Shown here: in pieces, positions 34,991 to 47,165 of the stretch | How positions within the stretch are numbered: the first letter of the stretch is position 1 | How the letters are laid out: every line of letters begins with the position of its first letter | DNA from: Megascapheus bottae | Lineage: Eukaryota; Chordata; Mammalia; Rodentia; Geomyidae | Assembly: GCA_024803745.1 (NCBI GenBank) | Contig: JANJXV010000002.1 | Span: 39,763,757 to 39,827,756 of the forward strand | Length of the DNA stretch: 64,000 bases | Direction: 5' to 3' | Made by a program: the position numbers and the translations under genes | Notes under the pieces: model-generated | Database searches by the model: none | The model's input: the letters and a program-made list of their open reading frames with translations, nothing else | Told to the model about the DNA's origin: nothing

Positions 34991-35345
34991 CTACAAGAGT
35001 GTCACTTAACAAAGGAGTCTATAAATACAATGCATCTTGATCTGTGTCACCCCTTCAATACCCTCATCCCCTTTGACCTACTTATTTTCATTTTCTTCAG
35101 TTTTTTGGTATTTACTTTGAATTCTTCTCTGTGTCCTCTTGCATTTCTCCTTCATTATCTATCACTCTCCCTTTGCACACTTCCCACTTGTAAATACTCA
35201 TTTTTTGATGCTTATTTTGTTGAGCTTTGACTTGGAAGGATGTGATCCTTAAAAAAGTGGGAAATAAAGCAGTATCATTAATGAGTTCTAGACTTAAAAT
35301 TCCATCATGAATTTCAACAAAATTTAATTCTTCCATTAAACAAGT
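34991..35345 (-). mobile_element. Older L1-type 3' UTR fragment
   Basis: It shares the order AAAGGAGTCTAT ... CAATGCATCTTGAT ... CATCCCCTTTGACC with the minus-strand element at 46700-47165. Diverged, with no coding content. Confidence 0.5.
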
Positions 35346-35423
35346 AATGATAAGTATTGATCATGTGCCAGGTGTTGTGCTGGGGAGAAAATAATATTTC
35401 AAATTTGGAATTTGTACTCTTGG

Positions 35424-37326
35424 GAGGCGGAAGATGGCACCGAGACAACAGGGACACTGCCTAGCTCTCTTTCACAAAGAGAGAACCAGGGAGTCCCACG
35501 AGCCAATTACCTTAAGAAATCCACAACAACAACTTCAAAAAGCAATGGAGAAGGACTCAAACCGGAAAAGAAATCCAGATAAAGCTTACATCCAACTTTC
35601 TCAAAGAATTCAGAACGCGAGGGCCCTCCCCCACCCCTCGCCACCTGCTCTGAGCCACGCAAAAAGCCATGGCAAAGGGCACCGGGCCGGACAGCCCATA
35701 CTGCTGCAGAAACCAGCATAGGACCGGGCCAGCGAGCCTCAGAAGCAGCAGAACCCAGACGTGGAACCAGAACAGCAAGCAGCAGAACCCAGACACGAAA
35801 CACAGGCGGCGGCGGAGATCTCAGGGGAGTGAGAGACTCCCCAACACCGTAGAGCACCCACAGCCAAACGAAGAGGCATGAGTAGTGCAGCAGGTCCTCA
35901 AACCCATCGGGAAAGCAGAGCTGGTGCCAACCAATAGAACTTAACTCAGACCTGGCAAGAGCAGGGGGGCAAGGAATTTAGAATCCCGTCCCTTCCCTCA
36001 ACAGCCTCCCCCCACCATTGACTGGAGACTGACAGGCAGGCGGCGCTAAGACCCAGCACCCCACCAAGGGAGGCGGAGGTGTCCTAGCCCCACCCGCCCA
36101 TCAGGATCCTCTTCCAGGCCTCTGACTAGAGACTGACAGGTGGGCTACACCAAGACCCAGCACCCCACCAAGGGAAGTGGAGTTGTCCCAGCTCTCACCA
36201 GCCCAACAGGTTCCTCTCCCAGGCCTCTGACTGGAGACAGATAGGCGGGTGGACGCTAAGACCCAGCACCCCACCAGGGGAGGCGGGGCTGTCCCAGCTC
36301 CCACCCACCCAACAGGCTCCTCTCCCAGGCCACTGGATCTGGAGAGTAGAGGGTGCTGGGACCCTGCCTTACAACAGCGGATGGGATGTGCGGGGAAAAT
36401 AGGAGAGAGCATCTGTCCCCCTCAAATCTTGAGCCGGGCATCCTCCAGCTGGGAATCCTGAGCAAGACAGCACCGAGGGGTCCCCCACAGTCACAGATTC
36501 CTGGCCAAAGCAGAAGAAACACAGTAGGGAACTAGAGGGCTGACCAGCAGCCAGGCTTGCCTTCTGAGAATCAGAAAGGCCCGGCTCTGCCCTTGGAGCC
36601 CACACCCTGGGCTGGGCCCCGCCCCTGGGAACAGAGCGGACACCTGATGGTCCTGCTGAGAGCCCCTGGAAACTCCCAAACCCCAGACCCTTGGCCAGGG
36701 GCCCTCCCTGGAAGCAGCACAGGAAAATCAACCATCGGCCCAGCACGCTCAGACTGAAGCTCACAGATCCATCCCACAGCCCACTGTAAGGCCACTGGTT
36801 GGGCTGAGAGCTAGCCATGCAGAACACATAAGTTTTATCTAATACTTTCCAAACTTTGTACTCAAACACGCTACCTGCTTACCAACTTAGGTCAGTTATC
36901 CTTACGCTATACCTTTTCTTCATTACTATAATAATCTTACACTCCTACGTTATTTCTCTTGTACCTCCCCTGTTCTCTCTCATACTATTTTTCTATCTCT
37001 GATCTTCTGTTCATCTTTCAACCCTTATAATGCATGGATCTATACTTGATGGCTGTTGAACAATATTGTATTTCTAGGTGTTCAATTATAGTCTAGGTCC
37101 AGAGGGACTTAAATACAATAGAGATTGGATTGAGAGGCTTATTGTTTTGGTCATAAATCGGTTATCAGTGGTTGTATTAGACTGGTCTGTAAGTGCACAA
37201 AAAGAAAGAGTGATAATACCAATCAATAATTGTGAACGTCTAGTGTCTGCCAGCTAAAGAGGTCTAGGTTGGTTATATCTGAAAAACTATAATCGTGTTT
37301 AGTACTAATCTTGGTCCCATTTTCAA
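35424..37326 (+). promoter_or_regulatory. L1 5' UTR / internal promoter, type B
   Basis: It begins within a few bases of GGAAGATGGCACC, again a YY1-like AAGATGGC near the 5' end. The region 35,600-36,780 is strongly GC-rich, with a tandem-repeat block at 36020-36333. After about 36845 it aligns with the end of the type A promoter of the L1 at 14.5 kb. Upstream of that point the two are unrelated by eye. Frames of 60-166 codons on both strands here are open only because stop codons are rare in GC-rich sequence. Confidence 0.85.
36020..36333 (+). repeat. Three tandem ~105-bp units inside the L1 promoter
   Basis: Units start at 36020, 36124 and 36229 with GACTGGAGAC or GACTAGAGAC, giving periods of 104 and 105 bp. 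Each contains AAGACCCAGCACCCCACCA and ends with CTCTCCCAGGCC or a near variant. A fourth unit appears to begin (CACTGGATCTGGAGA, 36331). The arrangement recalls the promoter monomers of mouse L1, though the sequence is unrelated as far as I can see. Confidence 0.9.
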
Positions 37327-38515
37327 ATGGGCAGAACAAGAAACTCACGAAAAATGTCAAATCAAGGAATAACATCCCCCACTGAATATAAACAGACAAT
37401 GGAACAGTCACTGGCAAACCTAGAGGAGAGTCTTCCAAGTGCTATACAAATCCAATTGATAAACATCATTAATGAAAAAATATGAAAATATAAAGAAAGA
37501 GATAAGGGAAGAAGCCATAGCTAAACAAGAGGAAACCATAAACAAGGTGATAAGTGAAAAAGAAGAAGCCATAAAGGAGGCCATAATAAAGGTTTTTCAA
37601 AGAAAAATGGATGAATTCATAGAATCCACAAACAAAAAGGGGACCGAACTCCAGCAAATGTCCAAAGAAAATAAAGCTACTGAGCTAACCACTCAAATGG
37701 AAATAAAGGAACTAAAGAAATCCATACATGATCTAAAAGAAGACATGCAAGGCATCAAAAATGAGCAGCAAGAAGCAAGGGAGATGAAGAATAAAGTAGA
37801 TAGCTTTGATAGCAGATTAGACAATGCACAAGAGAGAATTTCCAGGGCTGAAGATAATTTAGGTGTTATAGAGAAAGAACAGAAAATGAGTCAATGCAAA
37901 TCTAGGAAATATGAGAGATTACTTCAGGAGGTCCAAGACACAATTAGGAAGCCTAATTTAAGGCTAATTGGTATTGAGGAGGGTCTGGAGAAAGAGGTCA
38001 ATGGTATTGGAAACATACTTCAGGGAATCATCTCAGAGAACTTCCCAAATATCCAGAAGGGCAGGCCCATCCAGATACAAGACGCTTTCAGAACCCCAAA
38101 CAGACCTGACCAGAAAAGAACATACCACAGCCACATTGTAATCTGAACTGGATCAATAGAGGCCAAAGATAGGATCCTAAAAGTAGTCAGGAAGAAGAGA
38201 ACAATCACCTATAAAGGCAAACCAATCAGAATAACCCCAGACTGCTCAGCAGAGACCACACAAGCAAGAAGTGACTGGAAGCATATATGTCATGCCCTTA
38301 AGTCAAATAACTAGCAACCAAGAATACTGTACCCAGACAAGCTCTCATTCATAACTGAGGGAACAATAAAAACATTACATTCCAAGGAAATGCTGCAACA
38401 TTATGTAGCAAGCAAACCAACATTACAAAAAATTCTCAAAGACGTTCTACACATAGAAAACCAACATAAATGCAATACAGAGAAAGAAATGGCACCTAAA
38501 CATCATACCATCTAA
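37327..38515 (+). pseudogene. L1 ORF1 (RNA-binding chaperone), broken
   Basis: The ATG at 37327 gives the longest start. A single-base length change in the A run near 37474-37480 shifts the frame. The large surviving frame is 37472-38146. Residues across about 37470-37950 are Glu/Lys-rich with heptad-like spacing, as expected for the trimerising coiled coil. The following part corresponds to the RNA-recognition and C-terminal domains. In-frame stops occur at 38144-38146 and about 38312, and the natural stop is at 38513-38515. ORF1 protein normally coats L1 RNA in a cytoplasmic RNP. This copy could not make it. Confidence 0.92.
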
Positions 38516-38563
38516 GTACCACAAAAACTGTCAAGACATAGGCCCTAATGAAAGCTTTTACAA

Positions 38564-41500
38564 ATGTTAGGAACTAATAAATATCTCTCAATCCTAACTC
38601 TCAATATCAATGAACTTAACTCTCCAATTAAACGGCATAGTCTGTCTAGTTGGATTAAAAAGCAAGATCCATCATTCTGCTGGCTTCAAGAAATACATCT
38701 TACCCAAAAAAAACAAACACTTTTTGAAAGTGAGAGGTTGGAATAAACTCTATCAAGCTAATGGCCCCCATAAACAGGCTGGAGTTGCCATCCTCATATC
38801 AGATAAAACAGACTTCAAACTAAAATTAGATGAGAAGAGAGAAAAAAGGTTACTACATACTAGTAAAGGGATCTTTCCTCCAGGAAGACATAACAATCCT
38901 AAATATCTACACACCGAATCCCGGAGCTCCGAACTTCATCAAGCAAACTTTACTTTCACTGAAACCATACATAGATCGAAACACAGTGATTGTTGGTGAC
39001 TTTAACACACCACTCTCACCTTTGGACAGATCAACAAGGCAAAACCTCAACAGAGAAACCTTAGAATTGGACAACTATATAGACCAACTAGATCTAACAG
39101 ACATCAGCAGAATATTCCACTCAGCAACAACACAATATATATTTTTTTTCAGCAGCATATGGAACATTTTCCAAAAGAGACCACATCTTAGGCCATAAAA
39201 CAAACCTGGACAGATTCAGAAACACTGAAATTATTTCCTGCATGCTCTCAGATCACAAAAGCATCAAATTGGAACTGAACACACATCTCCACCAATGAAA
39301 ATCCTGTAATTCATGGAGATTGAACAACATATTGTTGAATCATCAATGGGTCATCGAAGAGATCAGAACAGAAATCCAACAGTTTATGAAATTTAACAAC
39401 AAGGAGCACACAAAATACCAGCTCCTTTGGGAAAGGGCAAAGACAGTACTCAGAGGAAAATTTATAGCTGTGAGTGCCTATAACAACAAGTTGGAAAAAT
39501 TGCAAATCAACAAGTTAATGTCTCACCTTAAGCTCCTGGAAAAAGAGCACCAAACCAGCCCTATTCCCAGTAGAAGGGAGCAAATTATTAAAATCAAAGC
39601 AGAATTAAATGAATTGGAATTCAAAAAAACTATAGAAAGAATCAACAAAACAAGGAGTTGGTTCTTTGAAAGAATTAACAAAATTGACAAACCTTACCAA
39701 ATCTTACCAAAAAAAGAAGAGAGCATACAGAAATAAGCAAAATCGCAGACGAAAATGGTAAAATTACGACAGAAATTACCAAGATCCAGAGTATCATGAA
39801 GGAATACTTCTCAAACCTTTATGCCAACAAATTTGAGAGTCTAGAAGAAATGGATGAATTCCTAGCCAATATTAACATACCCACACTGAACCAAGAACTA
39901 TCCCAACTAACCAGGCCTATTTGAAGCACTGAAATAGAAATGGCAATAAGAGATCTTCCACCTAAGAAAAGACCAGGCCAGGTTGATTCAGAGCTGAATT
40001 CTATAAGGTCTTCAAAGCAGAGCTCACACCAATACTCCTCAAGCTCTTCAATGAAATTGAAAATGAAGGTTCTTTACCAAACTCATTCTGTGAAGCCAGT
40101 GTAACCCTCATCCCCAAACCAGACAGAGATTCATCAAAGAAATATAGACCTATTTCCCTGATGAACATCGATGCAAAACTTCTCAACAAAATACTGGCCA
40201 ACCGTCTACAACAACTCATCAAAAAAATTATACACTATGAACAAACAGTATTCATCACAGGGAGGCAAAGCTGGTTCAACATACGCAAATCAATTAATAT
40301 AATTCAACACATCATCAGGAGCAAGGACAAAAATCACATGATTGTCTCAATAGATGCCGAAAAGGCATTTGACAAGATCCAACACCCCTTTATGTTAAAA
40401 GCTCTGGATAAACTAGGAATCCATGGAACATTCCTCAATATAATAAAGGCTGTGTATGACACACCCACAGCTAGTATTATAGTTAATGGTGAAAAGCTAA
40501 AGCCATTCCCTCTAAAATCAGGAATGAGACAAGGATGCCCACTCTCTCCACTCCTCTTTAACGTAGTACTAGAATTCCTAGCCAGTGCAATAAGGGAAGA
40601 AGCAAGCATAAAGGGGATCCAAATAGGGAAAGAGGAAGTAAAACTTTCCCTCTTTGCAGATGACATGATCCTGTATTTTAAGATCCTATAGACTCTATTC
40701 CCAAGTTCTTTGAGCTGATTCAAAACTTTGGAAGGGTAGCAGACTATAAAATCAACCCTCAAAAATCAACTGCCTTCCTCTATGCCAACAGTGAGAGGAA
40801 CGAGGCAACAATCAGGAAAGCAACTCCTTTTGCAATAGCCTCAAAGAAAATAAAGTGCCTAGGAATTACCTTAACTAAGAATGTAAAGGACCTTTTTGAT
40901 GAAAACTTTAAAACCCTGAAAAAGGCAATTAAAGGAAAACCAAGCAAATGGAAAAACCTTCCATGCTCCTGGATTGGAAGAATCAAAATCGTGAAAATGA
41001 CAATCCTGCCAAGGGCTGCCTACAAATTCATTGCAATACCCATCAATATCCCAATGTCATTCTTTAAAGAAATAGAAGAGGCAATCCAAAATTTCATATG
41101 GAATAATAAAAGACCCCGTATAGCAAAAACACTTCTTAACAGAAAGAACAGCGCAGGAAGTATTTCAATATCAAACTTTGGACTTTATAAAGAGCTATAA
41201 TTATCAAACCAGCTTGGGACTGACACAAGAACAGGCCTGAAGACCAATGTAATAGAACTGAAGACCCAGATATTAAACCAGAGACCTATGGCCACCTAAT
41301 CTTTGACAAGGGAGCCAAAAAAATAGAATGGAAGAAAGACAGCCTCTTCAACAAGTTGTGCTGGCAGAAATATTTAAGCACCTGCAGAAAACTAAAGTTG
41401 GATCCTTCTTTGTCACCCCGCACTAGAATTAACTCCAAATGGATCAAAGACCTGGAGGTAAAAGCTGACGCACTGAAAACTTTACAAGAAGGAAAAGGAG

Positions 41501-42395
41501 ATACACTAGGCTTTCTTGGCACAGGTAGAACTTTCTTAATAAGGATCAAGAATCACAACACATCAGAGAAAGGCTGAATAAGTGGGACTGCATTAAACTG
41601 TAGAGGTTTTGTATGACAAAGGACATAGCTAGTAAATTAACTAGGAAGCCTACAGAGTGGGAGAAGATCTTCACCAACCATACAGCGGACAAAGGCCTCA
41701 TATCTAAAATATATCAACAGCTCAAAAAATTGAATCACTCCAAAACTAAGCTCTCAAGTAACAACCATCCCATTAAAAAATGGGCCAAAGACTTAAAGAG
41801 AGTCTTCTCTGAAGAAGAAACAAAAATGGCCTATAGACACATGAAGAAATGCTCAACATCCCTGGTCATAAAAGAAATGCAAATCAAAACAACGCTAAGA
41901 TTCCACCTCACTACAGTTAGAATGGCCAGGATCAGGAAAACTAATAAGAACAGATGCTGGAGGGGATGTGGCCAGGAGGGATCACTACTACACTGTTGGT
42001 GGGAGTGCAAACTCATTCAACCACTATGGAAAGCAGTATGGCAGTGCCTCAAAAGGCTAAACATAGAGCTCCCCTATGACCTAGCAATTCCACTACTTGG
42101 GATTTACCCAACCATCCAGAAACTAGGGCATGCTAAATCCACAAGCATATCAATGTTCATTGCAGCATTATTCACCATAGCAAAGATATGGAACCAACCT
42201 AGATGTCCCTCAGTTGATGAGTGGATCAGCAAGATGTGGTATTTGTACACAATTGAATTCTATGCTGCTATCAGAAAAAAAGACATCAACCCATTTGTTA
42301 GGAAATGGAAAGACTTAGAAAAAATCATATTAAGTGAAGTAAGCCAGACTCAAAGGAACTTAGGCTCAATGTTTTCCCTCATTTGTCATAATTAG
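38564..42395 (+). pseudogene. L1 ORF2 (endonuclease / reverse transcriptase), broken
   Basis: Start at 38564. The apurinic-type endonuclease region runs to about 39270. Its catalytic motif pieces are still visible: LQEIHL at 38684-38701, GDFNTPLS near 38995 and SDHKSIK near 39247. The reverse-transcriptase region spans about 39930-40900, with an intact FADD catalytic box at 40653-40664. The C-terminal cysteine motif is at 41955-42008, inside an intact 260-codon frame at 41613-42395. Frameshifts lie near A/T runs at 38706-38713, 38842-38847, 39142-39149 and 39709-39715, with further lesions near 39921, 39985, 40680 and 41190-41225. It is therefore inactive as assembled. Confidence 0.94.
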
Positions 42396-42793
42396 TAGAA
42401 ACCTTGGGCTCTACTAGCAGAGATTTGCAATAGAGCAAAACCTTCATATAGCATGAAACTAATTGAAAGGACCTCCAGGATATTGAAACAAAAGCCATAC
42501 AATGAATGATTGTTGTCCTTAATGTACTATGTTATCTCTCATCTCTTTTGCTGTCCCTTGTTTATATCATATTGTTACAATATCTCACTTTGTTATGTGA
42601 TATATTTGATATATTTGTATTTGGTTATTTGAAATTGGATAGGGAAGGGGGGAAAATCAAGATGGGGGGTGTGTTGGAGGGTAATGGGGACCAAGACATG
42701 TGAAAGGTTATCAATGTATGTGAATTAATGCACCTTCTATCTGGCAAACATCATGTAACCCTTTTATTAATTACAATAAAAAATATAAAAAAT
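42396..42793 (+). terminator. L1 3' UTR and polyadenylation region
   Basis: It contains the G-rich tract at about 42645-42680, the conserved GTAACCCTTTTATTAATTAC end, AATAAA and an A-rich tail next to the TSD. Confidence 0.92.
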
Positions 42794-42959
42794 GAATTTG
42801 TACTCTTGGATAACACTACTTCATGAGGGATCATGACAGGCACCTAATCCATAACCAGTGTAAGGAAAACAGGAAAATATATGTGGATCTTCATGAGACT
42901 CAAACAACTAGTTTCACACACTAGTTTATACACAATATAAGGAGACTTAAATTTCTTAC

Positions 42960-43385
42960 AGGAGCTATGCAGCTATGAAAAAAATGAAACACTCATGCCA
43001 CATTTTGGAAAGAAATAGGAAACATTCAGGCAACTCTTAAGGAGTTCATAGCAAAGCACATTCTGGATGATAAGCACAACAAGAAGATAATCATATAAAG
43101 GAGAGGCTTATAACTAAATAAACACATATATATACATATATATATGAGATAACAAGGTAAAATACTGTAACAATATGACATTAGCAAGGGACAGCAAAAG
43201 AGATGAGAGTTTATTTGTTTATTTGAAATAGGATAAGGCAGGGGGGAAAACAAGATGAGGGGGGAGAGGGGGGAGAGAAATGGGGTCCAAGACATGAGAA
43301 AGGGTGACAGTGTTTGTGAGTAATGCACCTTCTATCTGGTGAATATAATGTAACCCTTCTATTAATTGCAATAAAAATATATGAA
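42960..43385 (+). mobile_element. Older L1 3' fragment (end of ORF2 plus 3' UTR)
   Basis: From about 43140 the sequence is a clear L1 3' UTR (GTAACAATATGACATTAGC, TTTATTTGAAATAGGATAAG, a G-rich tract, TTCTATTAATTGCAATAAA). The 42960-43080 stretch looks like diverged ORF2 3' sequence. It lies just downstream of the full-length L1 but is separated from it by that element's TSD and about 150 bp. Confidence 0.75.
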
Positions 43386-46139
43386 AGAAAAGATTGAACA
43401 TCAAAAAAAGGTTAGGCTTAGACTTTGGGAGAAAATGACAGGTTCGTTTTAAGTAGTGTTTTTCAGTCTTTTAGATCAAGAACACATTGGAAAGAATCAA
43501 AACAAGCAGTAGAGAATCCTGCCAGTTAGGAAGATACTCAGGTAATCCAATCTGGTTAAGAAATGGCAGGGAATGTCTTGGAATAGCAAAGAAGAGACTA
43601 GAGAGAAGTAGCTGGAGTTAAACAGTAGTGAATACAGCATGACAGTTTTTGGTGATAATTTGGATGTAAATTGGAAATAAAATAAGACATTCATTTTAGA
43701 AAAAAAAAGAAGCATAAAATGAGGACTGGTGAGAGAAAATATTTTAGAAACCCTTTGTTAACAAGATATTCATATTTATATACCAAATAATCAGTGCAAG
43801 TTGAAAATAAGACTAAGGAGAAAGACTAGGCTATGGATACGTTAGGCTATGGTAATATTAACCTACCAATAGCAATAAACTCTATATAGGGTATACAGTT
43901 GAATAAAATACAAGAAAAGAAATCATTAAAATGACTAACAAGGAATAAGAAAGCTTAAGGATGTGGCAGGGAAGAAATAATGTACAAAGAGGGATACAGT
44001 GGTCTCTTAAACCATTTAATGCTTAAATTTCAACTGAGAAAGACCACCCTCTCTGCCAAGTATAATAGCCTTCCTTCCATCTGATAGTCTATATGGCTTG
44101 GAATCTTATATAGTAAGAGGTTTTTGTTTTGTTTTTCATTAAATCTTAAGTAGGTCATTGTCATGCACCTTCCTCTGTAATAGTCTAATTTTATGCCAAA
44201 TTGAAATGAAGATTTGAATGTGATGTCTATCCTCCAGGCAATATAATGGACAATTATGGCCAGAATTAAATAACCCTTTCTAAAATTCTGGGTTTCTAAT
44301 GTTAGTTAGCCAGCCATATCATGCTGAAATTCAGACATTTGAGAGTAGATTGTGGGCTCCTCGAAGGCAAGAAATGTACCAAGTTCCCTAATATGCTAAA
44401 TGTGCTAAATGTTCTGTCTGATGAAAATTCACTTCAGTGAATAAATGAAACATCTGAGTAAAAGACGACATCTGACATTGTTCTCATGCAGAGCATGAAG
44501 TTGAGAATTTTTTAACTCTAGAGGGAAAGTAAATAATAGCTATCTGAGAAAAATTAAGACATTTTCTATACATTAGCTAGAATTACTTTTGTCCACTTGT
44601 AGACACATTCATGTATCTATTATCCAATAAAATATTCAGCAGACTAAAAACTCTTTTAGGGATTATTAGGAAATGCAAGACAGCCAAGAATATCAGAGCA
44701 AGTGACTAACAAACATAATCAGCACACACATGCAAAATAGTATAATGGGAAAGCCATAATGTCACAGGACTCATTCTTGATAACACATTATGAATTCATG
44801 GTAGGTCCACAGTAAATCACTTGTCACTTTCTATAGAGCACAGGTTACTAACTACAGAGGAATATCATTTATTTCCTTTCCTGTTTTCAACAAAACACAT
44901 TAAAAATAATAACTCTATTGCTATGATTGTAATAATTGAACTTCAGGTGTTTCTTTCACAATATACTCTATGCAGTTGAACATCTTGAATATATACAAGT
45001 TCTGAGTGGACTAAAATGTATGAGTATATAATAAGGAGCAAAACTTGGGCCTAAAAAGTTACTATTTCCCTCAAACAATTACCTAGTTCCTCATCACAAG
45101 ACAATTTTAGAAGTGTAAATGTAGGAATATTAGATGCAGCTGAAGCGTAAAACTAAGATATCAGAAATGAGATGTGAGAAATTAGATAGCGATGTAAGCA
45201 TTACAACTATTTCAGGCACATGAAATGGAAAAATGAACTAGACAACAGCTTAAACAGTAAGTTAACTTTCATACTAATCAAAGTTTTGTTCCAGAATCCA
45301 GATTTTTTAACCTTCTTGCTCTGCCATCCCATTGGATTACTGTTTTAGTCCTTTGCCATGTCTTATTGTGTCACAAATGTTTGGCCCAACTCCCAAAAAT
45401 CTGCGTAAATAAAATAGACTTTAAGAGAATTTTCTCACTCTCTTCTTCCTCCCTTTCATGCTTCCCGTTTCCCTTTCTCCATAGGAAATCAAAAGCCCCA
45501 CAAGAGACTGGAGCTCAAGTTTCATTACCCTAACTTGAGTCATTTGTCCATTCATACCCATGGCTCTTTCCAGATTCAAGTCATACCCACAGTAAGGAAG
45601 TGAGAAGTAGCAGATGAAGTTATTCGCTTTCTTAGGAAATACTGCCCATAGTGAACACACGAAGCATTTCCTTTATAAAGCTCATTACTTCCACACAACT
45701 TTGCTGTTCTGGGGTTCATTTATAATCAATTTAACATTTTCTTCATATTATTATACAAATATCATTGAAATTTCTCTTGGCAAATACTCTCTCTGACTTT
45801 ATGATTTGCTACTGATTATATTCATGAAATGTATCTAAAATTAAGAAAATTTAATTTCACAACAAAGTAAGTTGAAGAAATCTTTTCTTGTGCATACAAA
45901 ACTGTTTCTGGTGACAAATGGATTGTGAACATTTTCAACAATATCAATAATATTTTATTACTAGATATTTCATTTTTGGTAATGAGGAGCAAAGGATTAA
46001 AAACTTTGAAGTGTAGAAAACAAAAAAAAAACTTATCTAGGTTTTTGCCATTTTTCACTAAGGACAATATTGCTTTTTCTATTTTTGACTCATCAACATT
46101 AGTTTAGCTACTGAAACCTGAGGACCATTTTATTCTTAA
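43386..46139. other. Long unassigned stretch
   Basis: About 2.75 kb with no recognised gene or repeat. Frames at 43497-43715, 45421-45660 and 45822-46067 are short and lack domains. Confidence 0.4.
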
Positions 46140-46447
46140 AACAAGATGATGAGACAAAGGACAAAGGCTGCACCAGTGTAACAATGATATGCACAAGACA
46201 ATATGTTAGAAATGAACTTTGCAACTTGGGAGGAGATGGGGGAAGGGAAAGTGAGAAAAACCTATGGTAAGGGGTAACAATGTTTAAGAAGTAATGTACC
46301 TACTACCTGATGAATGTAACTGTAACCTCTCTGTACATCACCCTAACAGTAAAATTAAATTTTAAAAAGAAGCAATGTACTCATTGCTTTACTAATGTAA
46401 CATAACCCATCAATACATCAACCTGATAATAAATTTAACTAATAAAA
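46140..46447 (+). mobile_element. Older L1-type 3' end with duplicated terminus
   Basis: A G-rich block and GGGGTAACAATGTTTAAG lead into the terminal unit at 46286-46366. A second, diverged copy of that ~80-bp terminus follows at 46367-46447 (AAGAAGCAATGTAC ... CATCAACCTGATAATAAA). Only the terminal unit is repeated. Confidence 0.65.
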
Positions 46448-46660
46448 AATAAATACATGAAGGATAAGTTTAAATGTAAAAAATGTCTATAAAACAAAGA
46501 AATTTTTAACACCAAAAAAACTGTGATACTGATAGTGGTGTACAACTATGTAATTTTAAAATATGGAAGTAACTTCTAGTGAGAATCCTTTACTTTACAA
46601 ATGGGAAAAAGGAGACCAGAGACCAGACAATTTATTAGGAAACTTCGATGACTACAAGAA

Positions 46661-46662
<2 letters not shown>
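46448..46662. other. Short unassigned AT-rich gap
   Basis: Nothing recognised between the duplicated L1 end and the TG repeat. Confidence 0.4.

Positions 46663-46699
<37 letters not shown>
46663..46699 (+). repeat. (TG)n microsatellite
   Basis: About 18 uninterrupted TG units. Confidence 0.97.
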
Positions 46700-47165
46700 T
46701 CTTTTGGTAGTTGTACAAAGGAGTTATTCAACAAAACAATTTATAATTACAATGCATCTTGATGAATAACATGTCTTTTATCACCTTTTATTATTCTCCC
46801 CCATCTCTCCCAAACACACACCTTCCCTACATTTTCTTAGTTTTGGAGAATATACATTGAATTTTATAACTACACTCTTCCGCTGATATTTAACCCCTTC
46901 AATATATAACACCCTCTACTTCTGAGTACCTAATTCCTGGTGTTGATTTTGTTGGACCTTGATTTTACCTTTCAAAGAAATTGTATCACTTGAGTTCTTT
47001 ACTGAATCTACCATATTTGTGGCAATACACTTGGATTCTATCCTGAAGTGTGCATTTATATGTTCATAAATTAATTTTAACTTCCACATATGAGAAAGAA
47101 CAGGCATTCTTGTCTCTTTGGGCTTCACTGAGCAGGATTCCTCCACCCCAGGTTCCTATATTTTC
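46700..47165 (-). mobile_element. Older L1 3' end
   Basis: Read on the minus strand, about 47085-47165 resembles the end of an old L1 ORF2 (the plus strand shows CACATATGAGAAAGAACAGG and TTCACTGAGCAGGATTCCTCC). The rest is a 3' UTR ending in the TTGTACAAAGGAGTT word at its low-coordinate end. Confidence 0.55.

Larger units (their letters stand above)
35424..42793 (+). mobile_element. Full-length L1 retrotransposon (about 7.4 kb), inactive
   Basis: It is flanked by a perfect 16-bp TSD, GAATTTGTACTCTTGG at 35408-35423 and 42794-42809. Order: 5' UTR (35424-37326), ORF1 (37327-38515), short spacer, ORF2 (38564-42395), 3' UTR with AATAAA and A-rich tail. All protein regions are present but both ORFs are broken. 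The perfect TSD and recognisable frames indicate a fairly young insertion. It is the best reference in the window for judging the other L1 copies. Confidence 0.97.

Noticed and set aside
36101..36869. Minus-strand frames up to 166 codons
   Set aside because: Same cause, partly from tandem promoter units. Antisense L1 transcripts are known in other species, but a protein is not supported here.
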